Assembly: GCA_009667805.1 (NCBI GenBank)
Contig: CM019063.1
Location: forward strand, 58,264,881-58,328,880
DNA from: Leptobrachium leishanense
Taxonomy: Eukaryota > Chordata > Amphibia > Anura > Megophryidae
DNA: 64,000 bases
Direction of reading: 5' to 3'
The notes under the pieces are model-generated. The model was not told the origin of the DNA. It was given only the letters and a program-made list of their open reading frames with translations, and made no database searches. Of the stretch, positions 54,938 through 63,530 are shown in pieces; position 1 is the first letter of the stretch; every line of letters begins with the position of its first letter. The translations under genes and the position numbers were made by a program.

Positions 54938-55269
54938 CTGATGGAGAGATGACATATGTATTGCCGTTCTAGGATCTGTCTGAGCATCTTTTTCCTTTTT
55001 TTTTTTTCTCTTCCCCTTTTTCTCTCTTATTTTGGTTTTCCTTTTCTTTATTTTTGAGTAATTCTTACATGTGTGTTTTTGTTAGGTTTTAAAATTGTTG
55101 CAAATTTTACTGTTTTAAGTTTAACATGAGAAACTTGGTTCGACCGATTGCTTACATGGTTAAACTGATGTTGTGGATAGACTCGTTAATTGTAGGATCC
55201 TGCGTGATCCCCTTTTCTTTGTCATTATGTGATTTATTGCTGGCATTTGTTGAAGTACGTTTGAACCTT

Positions 55270-55299
55270 AATAAAAACTTTATATAAAAAAAAAAAAAA
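55270..55299 (+). terminator. L1 polyadenylation signal and poly-A tail
   Basis: AATAAA at 55,270-55,275, then a poly-A run from about 55,286 abutting the target duplication. It marks the 3' end of the inserted L1 RNA. Confidence 0.85.
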
Positions 55300-55314
55300 A
55301 ACAGTCCTTTTATG
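55300..55314. repeat. L1 target duplication, right
   Basis: Second copy of AACAGTCCTTTTATG. The first A could also be counted to the poly-A tail. Confidence 0.9.
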
Positions 55315-55805
55315 TTTGGTGTCCTTTCGCCGGGTCTCAGATGTTAGGGCCTTCGATGCGCACACCGTGGCTTTCTCCCCTGAGGGTGTCGTGTTCACAT
55401 TTACCAGGCGTACTAAAACACTATCTCATGAGGTTTTCTACCCTTACTTTCCCTCCGATCCTCTATTGTGTGTTGCTCGTTGTGTTAGTACTTACCTCTC
55501 TCGTTTGCGTCCTTTGCGCTCCTCTCTGACTGGCCAGCTTCTGGTCTCTTATGTCTCTCCTTACAAGCCTGTCTCTGCCCCTACTCTCTCTAGATGGGTT
55601 CGCTGGCTGCTCTCCCTAGCGGGCGTTGCTCCCCATTTTGGCACTCACTCCGTGCGGGGCGCGGCGGCTTCCTCTGTTGCAGACGCCGGGGGTTCTCGGT
55701 CCGATATACTGGTGGCTGCTGATTAGTCCAGGGCGGTTACTTTCCGTACCTTCTATTTCCGTCCTCGTTCCCATGCATCGGGGACTCTAGTGCAGCTTTA
55801 AAACT

Positions 55806-55907
55806 GCAAAATATGAAGCCTCCTGACTTGATATAAAATTGTGGATTATTCCAGCCTTTGGTGTTAGAATAATCTTAATTTTAATAAAGACAGGAGGCGA
55901 ATATTTT
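55806..55907. repeat. DIRS internal complementary region
   Basis: Its left half is the inverse of the left end (GCAAAATATGAAGCCTCCTG on to GATATAAAATT), and its right half is the inverse of the right end (ATTCCAGCCTTTGGTGTTAG on to AAGACAGGAGGCG). The two halves meet at AATT (55,837-55,840), which is the shared base set of the element ends. In DIRS replication this region templates the end joining into a circle. Confidence 0.9.
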
Positions 55908-56372
55908 TCCCTCCCGCCCATGCCCGGGTTGTTCGCATTGTACCGGATTACTGCTATATTCAATAAAAAAAAAATCATTGATCTTGTCCATTATTTGTAT
56001 AACTGTTTTCCTTCCCCTTAGTAGGGTTTGCGATTTTGCATGTCTAGTTAGCCTAGCCTAGCTACTTTCTCATTATTTTGATTACCTATTAATAATTCTT
56101 AGCTTTAGGCACATCAGTTAGGTAACTGTTGATTGGCAAGTCTCCATCACATGGTACTTTCACGTATCCTCTGTTTCCTCCTTAGCTTGAGTTACTTCTG
56201 CAGACCCGTTGGTCTTTCATTTCTTCGGACGCCTGTGGGTTTCTGGTTCTGCAACTGACCATCTTGTTGACTCCGGTCTCGTCTTGGCTTCCTCCTCTTC
56301 AGTTTCTGGGTTCTTCCTACTTCTGGGATCTCTGGATTTCTACATCATGGCTCTCCTGATCGTTCCGCATAC

Positions 56373-56554
56373 AAGAAAAGAGGGCGTGGCTAGGACTTAC
56401 TACTCAATTGTTGTTTATTGGTTACTACTGTTGCTATGTAAACTTTCCTTTGCTGCTGTTGTTTAGTAAAGAAAAGAGAATGCAAAATATACGCCTCCTG
56501 TCTTTATTAAAATTAAGATTATTCTAACACCAAAGGCTGGAATAATCCACAATT
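56373..56554. repeat. DIRS right inverted terminal repeat and end
   Basis: 56,373-56,500 is the inverse of the left repeat. The final 54 bp (TCTTTATTAAAATTAAGATT and following) occur only here and in the ICR, making the right repeat longer than the left, as is usual in DIRS elements. Confidence 0.85.
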
Positions 56555-56884
56555 ATACAGTAAGCAATATTTGCCCATATTCCCAGTGTATTTCTTACTG
56601 TAAAAACATATTTGGCCAGAAGATGGTGCCATCTCATCTACTGCCAAATTGAAATACAGTTGCAGCTTGTGTTCCCTGCATCGGCTGCTGAATGTCCGAT
56701 GTCAGGACATTCAGTAAGACAATTTTACCCAGTTTTAGCTCTTTGGGCATTATGTCCACTGAGCTAAAAGTTTGGGGGCACCTTCTGCAGCCCAAAAGCA
56801 AATTAAATTAATTTGCAGCACACAAACTACATTTGCTTTTGGGCTGCAGATTGATATATTTCGATCAGGCACCGGATGGTGGCC

Positions 56885-56983
56885 TTTTATTTATTATTTA
56901 TTTATTTGTAAAGTTTTTTTTACCAGGAAGGATACATTGAGATTTCTCTCGCTTTCAAGTATGTCCTGGTTTTAAACCCAAGA
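56885..56983 (-). repeat. LINE/SINE tail fragment in the MITE
   Basis: On the minus strand it ends in GAGAAATCTCAATGTATCC and CTTCCTGGTAAAA, then AAATAAATAAAT. It is the same tail as that of the SINE at 29,045-29,270. It is inserted in the right piece of the split H-family MITE. Confidence 0.6.
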
Positions 56984-57012
56984 TATCTCAATCTCATTAG
57001 TGGAGGGGTTAA

Positions 57013-57837
57013 AGTGTGTATCCAAATGTCAATTTCTATATATAAACATAATGTAAATCGTAAAAAATAGATTTAAGATACAGAATTAATAAATACTGCT
57101 CTTGCAGATATTTATAGTGTTTTTTTTTTATTATAACACACATTAAGAACTTTGCATTCAAACATCGATCCACTTTTTTTTACGCAATTTATGAAATGTA
57201 ATGCCGTGGGGGATTAGGTAAAATGGTCCGGCAAATCATATAATTTCTGCTCTATAGAATATATATTCCCATGGGGATATTTTGCAGACAGAGCGCTTTT
57301 AGATTGTGCACATTTTTGTACTTTGTTTTATTTGTCATTCAAGACTGTAACATAAAGTCCCTGATAAATGCACTGAAGCCGATTTCCGCAATATCTCTCA
57401 CTCTCAGCCTATTCCGAGACTCGAGAGAGGACCTGAAATTTTCGAGATCAGAGCTTTCCTCTATCATAAAGCTGGCGAGGTTCCTGCTGTGTGATGATTT
57501 AAATGAAGTGCTGCATATGCCGAAAGCCACGAGGGAAAAACGTACACTTTAACAAGTAACAGGTTTTCTGTTCTAGACTGCAGAAAGAAATGAACAGGCG
57601 TGTTAAAATCAAATGGAAATATTTGTTATGCCCAGTGAACAGGATTCCTGGTTTCAGTGTAACATTTTAGTCAATCAGTATGAGTTCGGAAAGGAATGCA
57701 AAAAACGGGCACCCGGCAAGGTGGTAAGAAGCGGTTACAGCATGGTATGGTTTAATCTGACTGTTCTAGCCAGTTTAAATGAGATGTGATTTGTAGCCAG
57801 TGTCTTTGACCTGGAGAAATTATTATTATCCTTAGTA
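57013..57837. other. No recognised gene; 93-codon ORF unexplained
   Basis: AT-rich. The ORF at 57,271-57,552 (plus) encodes 93 residues with a Leu/Ser-rich stretch (SLTLSLFRDSREDLKFS). I recognise no family and no splice or repeat context, so I do not call it a gene. Confidence 0.35.
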
Positions 57838-58384
57838 CCGGCTGGATGGAGTAGAGGTAACATCAATGCTCTATAACCGGGGAGATCCAGGTTGGAATTC
57901 CGGCCAGAGCACCTCTCCAGTAAGCTTCCTTGGGCAAGACACCTAACGGTACATACTTGCCACCCACACAATATCGGCTGTGGAGTCCAGTGGTAACGTC
58001 TCTCCTTTTCGACCATGGAGAAGCAAGTCAAAATCCCGTTCCGCACATCCTTCCAATACAACTGTGGAGAAGCAAGTCTCGACTTTACAAGAAGCGGGTT
58101 CAACCCAACCACCAGGTTGCTGCTCTACAAGCATGGAAAGCTGACTCGATCTCACTCAGAAGACGTCACCAGCGAGTGTCCTTGGGCAAGACACCTAACG
58201 ATATGGATGCGCCAACCTCACAAAATACTTGTACATCTCATAGATTGTAAGTTTCCTCGGGAACAGGGACCCCCTGAATCAGGTATCATCCTTGTGTGAT
58301 ATTCCAATGTATCAACCCCTTGTACACTGTTCTCGTAAAGCGCTGCAGAATTTGTGGCGCTATATAAATAAAGGATAATAATAG
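57838..58384 (+). mobile_element. Composite tRNA-derived SINE
   Basis: A tRNA-like head (GGAGTAGAGGTAACAT ... GGTTGGAATTCC) and the body motif CCTTGGGCAAGACACCTAAC occur at 57,840-57,948. A second set of tRNA-like units follows (GAGTCCAGTGGTAACG at about 57,976; GGGTTCAACCCAACC at about 58,097). The body motif recurs at 58,180-58,200, then an L2-like 3' tail (GTAAAGCGCTGCAG, GGCGCTATATAAATAAA, GATAATAATA). It may be a dimer, or one SINE inserted in another. Confidence 0.7.
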
Positions 58385-58395
58385 TACAAGATCGT

Positions 58396-58469
58396 GTTAA
58401 CACGATCTCGGGCTGTTGTGTGTGCTACTGCTGATCATGTATTCGCGATCACGGTAGTGAAGAGGTTAA
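58396..58469. repeat. TTAA MITE remnant
   Basis: Short module bounded by TTAA (GTTAACACGATC on the left, GTGAAGAGGTTAAC on the right). The right half matches the end of the MITE at 22,025-22,435. Confidence 0.45.
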
Positions 58470-58479
58470 CATTCAACTG

Positions 58480-59100
58480 CATTTTTATACCAGACCCTGT
58501 GCGCATGCGCCCCTTTTGGGTTAGCGCATGCGTGGGGGGTTTGTTGTTGACGGCTAGAGACCCATCTTCAGCGGGCGCTGGCTCTAACGCTGCACACCCG
58601 CAGCGTATTCGGAGCGGATTACTTGCATGTTGGTAATGTGTTTATTTTTTTCTATATATTGTCATAATTTCCCTGTTTGTGATCCCTTGACAAAGGCTTT
58701 ACAGCCGAAACGTTGGGGCACTAGGTGTCTGCTCGTCTTGACACTGAGGAGGTTCCTTGATATTTAGTTATTTTTTCCTTTTAGGTTGATATTTGCGTTA
58801 TATTCTTCTTGATGATCCTGTGCTGTTAATTCTACTCTGGTGTGGTTTATTTTTCGTGCTTCTTGGGGGGGGGGCGGCTCTCCTTCCTTTTTGCAAATGT
58901 TTTTCTTTTTCTTATCTTGAACTTATGAGAGATAGAGGAGTGGCTGCATTGCCCTAGAGCTTGTGATACTGTTAAACATATTTATATACTGTATCTGGTT
59001 TATATTTTTGGATTTAACACATTATGTATATGTTTTTTGTCTGTTACCAATAAACTTCATTTTTTATTCTTTGGCGTGATTCCAAGTTGTATATGCCTTT
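58480..59100 (+). mobile_element. PLE terminal-repeat remnant
   Basis: Contains a hammerhead-like motif (58,680-58,724) but no coding sequence. GC-rich before the motif and AT-rich after it, as in the other two PLE terminal repeats here. The assignment rests on the motif and that layout, so it is tentative. Confidence 0.45.
58680..58724 (+). ncRNA. Degenerate hammerhead-like motif
   Basis: Stem I 5' bases CCC precede the core TTGACAA (58,687-58,693) and an extra A. Stem II is GGCT/AGCC with loop TTAC (58,695-58,706). Then GAAA, a collapsed stem III (ACGT), T, and GGGG for stem I. Positions 3 and 8 are U and A, as in the intact PLE at 21,043-21,049. Confidence 0.5.
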
Positions 59101-59540
59101 GGGGAATGGTCCAGTCTTTGGTTAGCACCCGTATAATTTATTTATGAGTCCTGGTGTGCATTATAACATTTTTTTGTTGCATAACATTCAACTGAAACCT
59201 TTTGTCCAAAGACATTCCCACCTGAAGAGTTCCCCACCTTCCCCAGACCTAATGTCCAAATGGCACCTGGATATAGTAGCTCAAAAGATGAGACATACAG
59301 GACAACCTCTTTCTGCAAGGATTGTTGTGATAAATATCTGCAGCTCCTGCACTCCATATTTGTTTTGTTGTGATAATTCCCTGCAAAATAAATACAAATA
59401 TTGTCTAGTAGGAATGCCTCGTTTAAGAGAGGGGTGGAAGGTAACGTTCCCACCTGAAAAGGCTATTAGTGGCTACAGTTTTTCTATGATTGGTAGCAGT
59501 GACCTTATCTTGTATCTTTGAAATCGTAACATCTAGGAAC
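59101..59540. other. No recognised gene
   Basis: Two opposed ORFs of about 100-125 codons overlap here (59,142-59,521). Neither has a recognisable family or composition bias. Confidence 0.35.
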
Positions 59541-59985
59541 TTTAGGCTGGCTGTCCACTGGGTTCATATTCGTGCGACTGCAACGTCGTCATAGTCGTCC
59601 GACTAATCCCACAACACATAGGAGATTTAACCCTCTGACTTCCATCGGACGACTTTGTGTGACTACAACAGACTAGCGATCCTTCCCTTAATTATTTTTC
59701 ATTAAACTGTTTATTCTTTTTATTTTCAGCAAAAAGTCTTTATTTTCCTGAACATCTTTTTCTTATTAAAATTTTGATTCTCGATTTTATAAAAAGGCAT
59801 TTTTTCTTCAGTCTGACTGTCTGCAGCTGCGTTCAGCGGTGCTGTAGAGTCAGGAAAGCGGCCCTTTAAGCATTATTTTCATCATGTCGCATAATTTACT
59901 TTTTAAAAAAAAAAAGAAATATGGAAAAAAAACACTTTTTAGAACTTTGACCATCAAAATCTACAACTGTCAAAAAGGACCCCGG
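59541..59985. repeat. Decayed MITE-like sequence
   Basis: It begins AGGCTGGCTGTCCACTGGGT, in the style of Harbinger-type MITE ends, and has CpG motifs (GTCGTCCGACTAAT). The right part (AACTGTCAAAAAGGACCCCG) is shared with about 760-780. The borders are uncertain. Confidence 0.35.
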
Positions 59986-60609
59986 CTAAATAGTTTCGAA
60001 ATTTTTCAATGTTAAAAATATTTTATTTCAATATCTAATAAACTGTTTATTATTTTATTCTGCAGTAAAAAGTCTTTTTATTTATAGTTTTTTTTTTGAT
60101 CTTTTAGGCATTTTTTGGATTTTTTTTCCCAAACTTTTTTCAGTTTTTTTCCCCCTTAAATCGTTCTTACTGTAACAGCCCTTTTTATTATCATTCATTG
60201 GATCTTATGTGTAAATTCCAGACATTTTCGTTCAGTAGTTTTTATGCAAACAGCTATTCAAATTTCAATCTTTCAAGCAAACAGGTTTTTTTCTTTTCAA
60301 CTCGTTCGTCTTCATGTCGGCTTTTTCCGGCGGCTGCGTGACGCTGTGATTGGCGGCTAGTCGGCTTTTTCTGGCGTGTTCGGCGGGGTTATTCCAGCTG
60401 TTTCTGCGGGTTTCGGTGAGCGTTCAGGGAGTGTTCGGGGAGTGTTCGGCGGGTTTGCAGCGAGTATTCCTGCACTACAGGGGCCCTGCAGTGCTTGCTG
60501 AAAACACCGCAGGGTCGGGCGAACTAAGAATCGCTAAATCACCCGAAGTGCGGGGAACGAAAAGTCATCGAATGTGCAGTGACTTTTCGGATCTCTTTGA
60601 ATAACCCTG
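59986..60609. repeat. TIR element family A, truncated copy
   Basis: Matches the right two-thirds of 37,427-38,330 (TTCAATGTTAAAAATATT; CATTCATTGGATCTTAT; CACCGCAGGGTCG) and ends with the inverse TIR CTCTTTGAATAACCCTG at 60,593-60,609. The left end is missing. Confidence 0.7.
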
Positions 60610-61307
60610 TAAAACCTTTTTATATAGATATATATTTCTGTGGGACCCCGGCCAGAAAGGAAAGGGAGAGAGGGGGGGGGGTTAGAGGACCATTACGTAC
60701 AGCATACTTTCTTGGTCCTTAAGGGACATTTTTTTCAGGACATTCCCTATACGTCATTGGTCCTTATGGGGTTAAGCCAGTATTAATTCGCATTTCTAAC
60801 TTTTTGCCAGAATATTTCTTTACTCCTTGTATAATTTATATTTTATAACTTATTTGACTGTGATTTTTTTATTTAATTAGTAGTTTAACAAGTTTAGTTC
60901 AATTGAGTAGGAAAAAAAACAGAACGTGCGAACAACTTGTTTCATTCGACACTGACAGCATGAATAATGTTGAATACGTTTAACTTGAGGTAACTTTGAC
61001 CTTCGTGCACCTGAACCGCAAATGATAACAAATTTGAAGAAGAACCACAGGATTCGTTCTGCTTGAATTGAAAAATGATATTCTTTCAGGTTATTCACGG
61101 AGTAAAGAGCCTGGCAGCACTCTGCTATTCAGCTTTCAAAAGAGTCAAGCAAACGAGGACGAGGTATGTAATTTTGGGATGAAAATAGCTTAGCTCTAAG
61201 GCGACATCAAGAGTAATCAGTTGCTAAAGCTTCACTTTCCTGGCTTGTACACATCAGAATTAAACGCTCAGAAGTCAGAATGTGAAAAATATGCATATCT
61301 GCTTTTT
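60610..61307. other. Mostly unrecognised; one MITE remnant
   Basis: 60,683-60,776 resembles the module at 1,141-1,231 (AGAGGACCATTACGTACA on the left, GGTCCTTATGGGGTTAAG on the right). The rest is AT-rich with no signal. Confidence 0.4.
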
Positions 61308-61311
61308 TTAA

Positions 61312-61404
61312 CCCCTTCACGACCAAATGATTTTCCAAAAATCTACTTTGAGGAACCTGTATTTTTTGGGGAAAATCAATTTTAATTAGTTCTACAGTAT
61401 GAAA
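61312..61404 (-). repeat. H-family MITE, cut by an L1
   Basis: Begins after TTAA (61,308-61,311) with CCCCTTCACGACC and follows the H family in reverse orientation to about 61,404, where an L1 5' UTR begins. The rest of the MITE would lie beyond the L1, outside the window. Confidence 0.65.
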
Positions 61405-61509
61405 TATGTTGGGGGGTGTGGCCTGAACGAGCTCCAAGATGGATGCCTGAAGTGTGAGCTCCAGCGTGTTGGCCACTTCATTGCTTCTTTGCAGCGGCTC
61501 GCAGAAGCT

Positions 61510-62554
61510 ATGAAGAGAGGAAAGCAGAGGAGAACGACTTCTACAGACCCGGGAACCCCCAAACCTGCATTACAGGGCTCCATGGACGCTTTTTACAAGC
61601 ACCACTCGCGCTGCAGCAGAGGCCTAGTCCGACGGAAGCAGCCTCGCCCTCGCCGTCGGAGGCCTCATGGAGCGAAGCTCACCCGCGCTTGAGACGTATG
61701 GAGGAGATGATGGCGTCCTTACCGTCTAAACAGGACTTGCTCGATCTGGCCTCGAAACTGGGTGAGACGCTCAGGGGAGAGGTGTCGGCAGTCAAGAAGG
61801 GCATGGAGGAGCTGGAGAAGCGGGTGCACCAACTTGAATCTACGGCGCAGAACGTGGCGATAGACTCTCAGGGGGGCCTGGATCCCCGGTTCTCTCTGTG
61901 CTTTTCCGCAGAATGGACGACCTGGAGAACAGGTCCCGCCGCCAGAACCTGCGGATTAGAGGGGTGGAGGAGTCGGTTACTGGCTTGCGTGAGTACCTGG
62001 CCCGCCTTTTCTCTTTTATACTGTCGGATAGCGTGGTTCCCCCCTCCGCCATGGATCGGGCACACAGGGTGTATCGGGCCCCGGCGGGCTCGCAGACCGG
62101 ATCCCGGGACATTATTTGCCACATCACTGATTTCCGATTAAAGGAGCGGATTGCGAGGGCGGCAAGGGACCGTCGCTCATGGGACTTTGAAGGGGACAAA
62201 GTGGAGATTTTTAATGACCTGTCTCGTTTTACTCTAACGGCCCGCAGGGCTCTACGGCCGGTAACCCTGGCCCTCCAGGAAAAGGGGATCCCATACCGAT
62301 GGGGCTTCCCGTTCTCCCTGCACGCCTCCCTGGATGGATTGAATGGAGTAATTAAATCCCCACAAGATGTGTCAGACTTTATCAGGGATTTGCAGCTACC
62401 GGCGGTTACAGTGCCGAACTGGGAGACAGTAGTGACCGAGGAAGCTGCGCGCCCTTTTTTCGCTCCCCCCGCCAGGCCGCGGAGACCTAGGGAACGGGTC
62501 CACCCTCGGAGAGAGGAGTCAGTGGATGCACCTGATTTGGAGGGGGAACAATGA
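61510..62554 (+). pseudogene. L1 ORF1 protein (two frameshifts)
   Basis: The N-terminus starts MKRGKQRRTTSTDPGTPKP and changes frame at about 61,605 into an acidic Ser/Ala/Pro-rich stretch. The coiled-coil region (ETLRGEVSAVKKGMEELEKR) ends in a second shift near 61,885. The last frame carries RMDDLENRSRRQNLRIRGV, the same coiled-coil/RRM junction as in the L1 ORF1 at 49,765, then FNDLSRFTLTARRALRP and YRWGFPFSLH of the C-terminal domain. This is a different L1 family from the one at 48.4-55.3 kb. Confidence 0.85.
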
Positions 62555-63129
62555 GGCTGCGGAAAACGTTTCCCTCTTTATTTTTCTTCTTTGGGACTGA
62601 GCTTTGTCCCCGCGGGCCCGAGTGTGGCGGAGGGATTATCGGGGACGCCTCAGCCCGGGACGGTATGATGTGGGTCAAGTTTTCCACTCTCGCTTCACTT
62701 CCTTTGGAGCGGGGCTGACTGTCTCGTTTGATTCTAATGGAGTTGCTGTTGGAGGCATTTATTGCGCTACATTCGTGATTGTGGAGACTATATGCATGGA
62801 GAGCCAGCTCACCGGAGGAATACGCTCCCTGGCTTACAGTGTGCTCCCCACTCTCTTAAACTCTTTTTGAAAGGTGAGGTTACACTGCTGGGGGTCACTG
62901 GAATGGTTCCTTACACGTGGAACGCAAGTGACGAGGTCCGTTCCACCGTTCTCGTGAGGCTGAGGGTTGTTACAGGAGCGGTGGTGGACATTGATAAGAC
63001 TTCCGGCGCCCTCTTCACGTCGATGGGTGGACACTTAGACACTCAGAACGTTCTGTCCGGAAGATGGAAAGGTTTACAAACGGCGTAAGGTCGGCTGAGG
63101 CTGGGAGAAAAGCCATTGAGTGCCTAGCA

Positions 63130-63530
63130 TTTAAGTTTGTTCGGGAGGGGGAGGGTAGGGGGGGTTGAGGGAGTTGGGGAGTTTACGGGGGGTGGATGGA
63201 ATATTTTAGGGGGGGAAAGGGGGGGAAAGAAAAAAAAGAAAAAAAAAATTATATGTATATACTTCGTAAAGTTACCATAAGTGAGGGGGGGGAGAATATT
63301 GTGTTAAGCGGTAAGGGGAGGGGGACGGGAGATGACTATAACGTGTATTTTCCAAGTTTGCATAAGTAAGGGGGTGGGGGATAGAATATCATTTTACTCC
63401 ATTTGAGGTGGGGGAGGGGGGAGGGCTACAATGTGCATTTCATATTCAAGACGGGGGGAGGGGGGGGAAAAAAAAAGTGTATTTTAGAAGTCTGCATAGC
63501 TGGGAGGGGGGGTTGACGCTTATATTGGCC
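63130..63530 (+). other. G-run cluster in the L1
   Basis: Many runs of 3 to 8 G separated by 1-10 bases (for example GGGGAGGGTAGGGGGGG near 63,148), alternating with A-rich stretches. It lies between ORF1 and the expected ORF2. G-quadruplex formation in the RNA is plausible but inferred. Confidence 0.6.

Larger units (their letters stand above)
48429..55299 (+). mobile_element. Near full-length L1 LINE inside the DIRS
   Basis: 6,871 bp with 15-bp target duplications. The layout is a 1.3-kb GC-rich 5' UTR, ORF1, a 450-bp spacer, ORF2, a 3' UTR with AATAAA (55,270-55,275) and poly-A. The insertion is in the same orientation as the DIRS. Length and content indicate a copy that was not 5'-truncated. 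ORF2 has one or two frame breaks; ORF1 is open. Confidence 0.92.
47600..55802 (+). pseudogene. DIRS tyrosine recombinase ORF (split by L1)
   Basis: The N-terminal DNA-binding part (SWAPGTRKSYRYAWRSWC) overlaps the RT ORF in another frame. After a shift near 48,150 it reads KSYRTINLFRSAISAAH, a stop at 48,283, and LRQLSAKLTVLL up to the L1 insertion at 48,428. The frame resumes at 55,315 with FRRVSDVRAFD and reaches HSVRGAAASS (the catalytic H-x-x-R) and TFRTFYFRP (candidate catalytic Tyr). A TAG at 55,724 replaces a Trp just before the Tyr. The recombinase would insert the circular DNA by strand exchange; this copy is inactive. Confidence 0.88.
40818..56554 (+). mobile_element. DIRS tyrosine-recombinase retrotransposon
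   Basis: About 5.4 kb of DIRS sequence, after removal of two nested elements. Hallmarks are inverted terminal repeats, an internal complementary region (ICR) that matches the joined ends, a gag-like ORF, an RT-RNase H ORF and a tyrosine recombinase instead of an integrase. The outer ends are AATTTTATATCAAG and GGAATAATCCACAATT; joined through a shared AATT they give exactly the sequence complementary to the ICR at 55,806-55,907. DIRS elements replicate through a circle and make no target duplication, and none is seen here. All ORFs are damaged. Confidence 0.92.
40742..57008 (-). mobile_element. H-family MITE split by a DIRS element
   Basis: The left piece is 40,742-40,817 and the right piece about 56,555-57,008. 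TTAA lies at 40,738-40,741 and 57,009-57,012, and the ends are CCCCGTCACTACC and CATTAGTGGAGGGG. Read on the minus strand and with the DIRS removed, the pieces join in the order seen at 25,871-26,309. A short LINE/SINE tail (about 56,885-56,983) is also inserted in the right piece. Confidence 0.75.

Noticed and set aside
57271..57552. 93-codon ORF as a host gene or exon
   Set aside because: No recognised family, no splice context and no second copy to test conservation. Could be chance in AT-rich DNA.
57840..57915. A genuine tRNA gene
   Set aside because: A- and B-box-like pieces are there but the cloverleaf is not, and the same head recurs at 29,050 with a SINE body. It is a SINE head.
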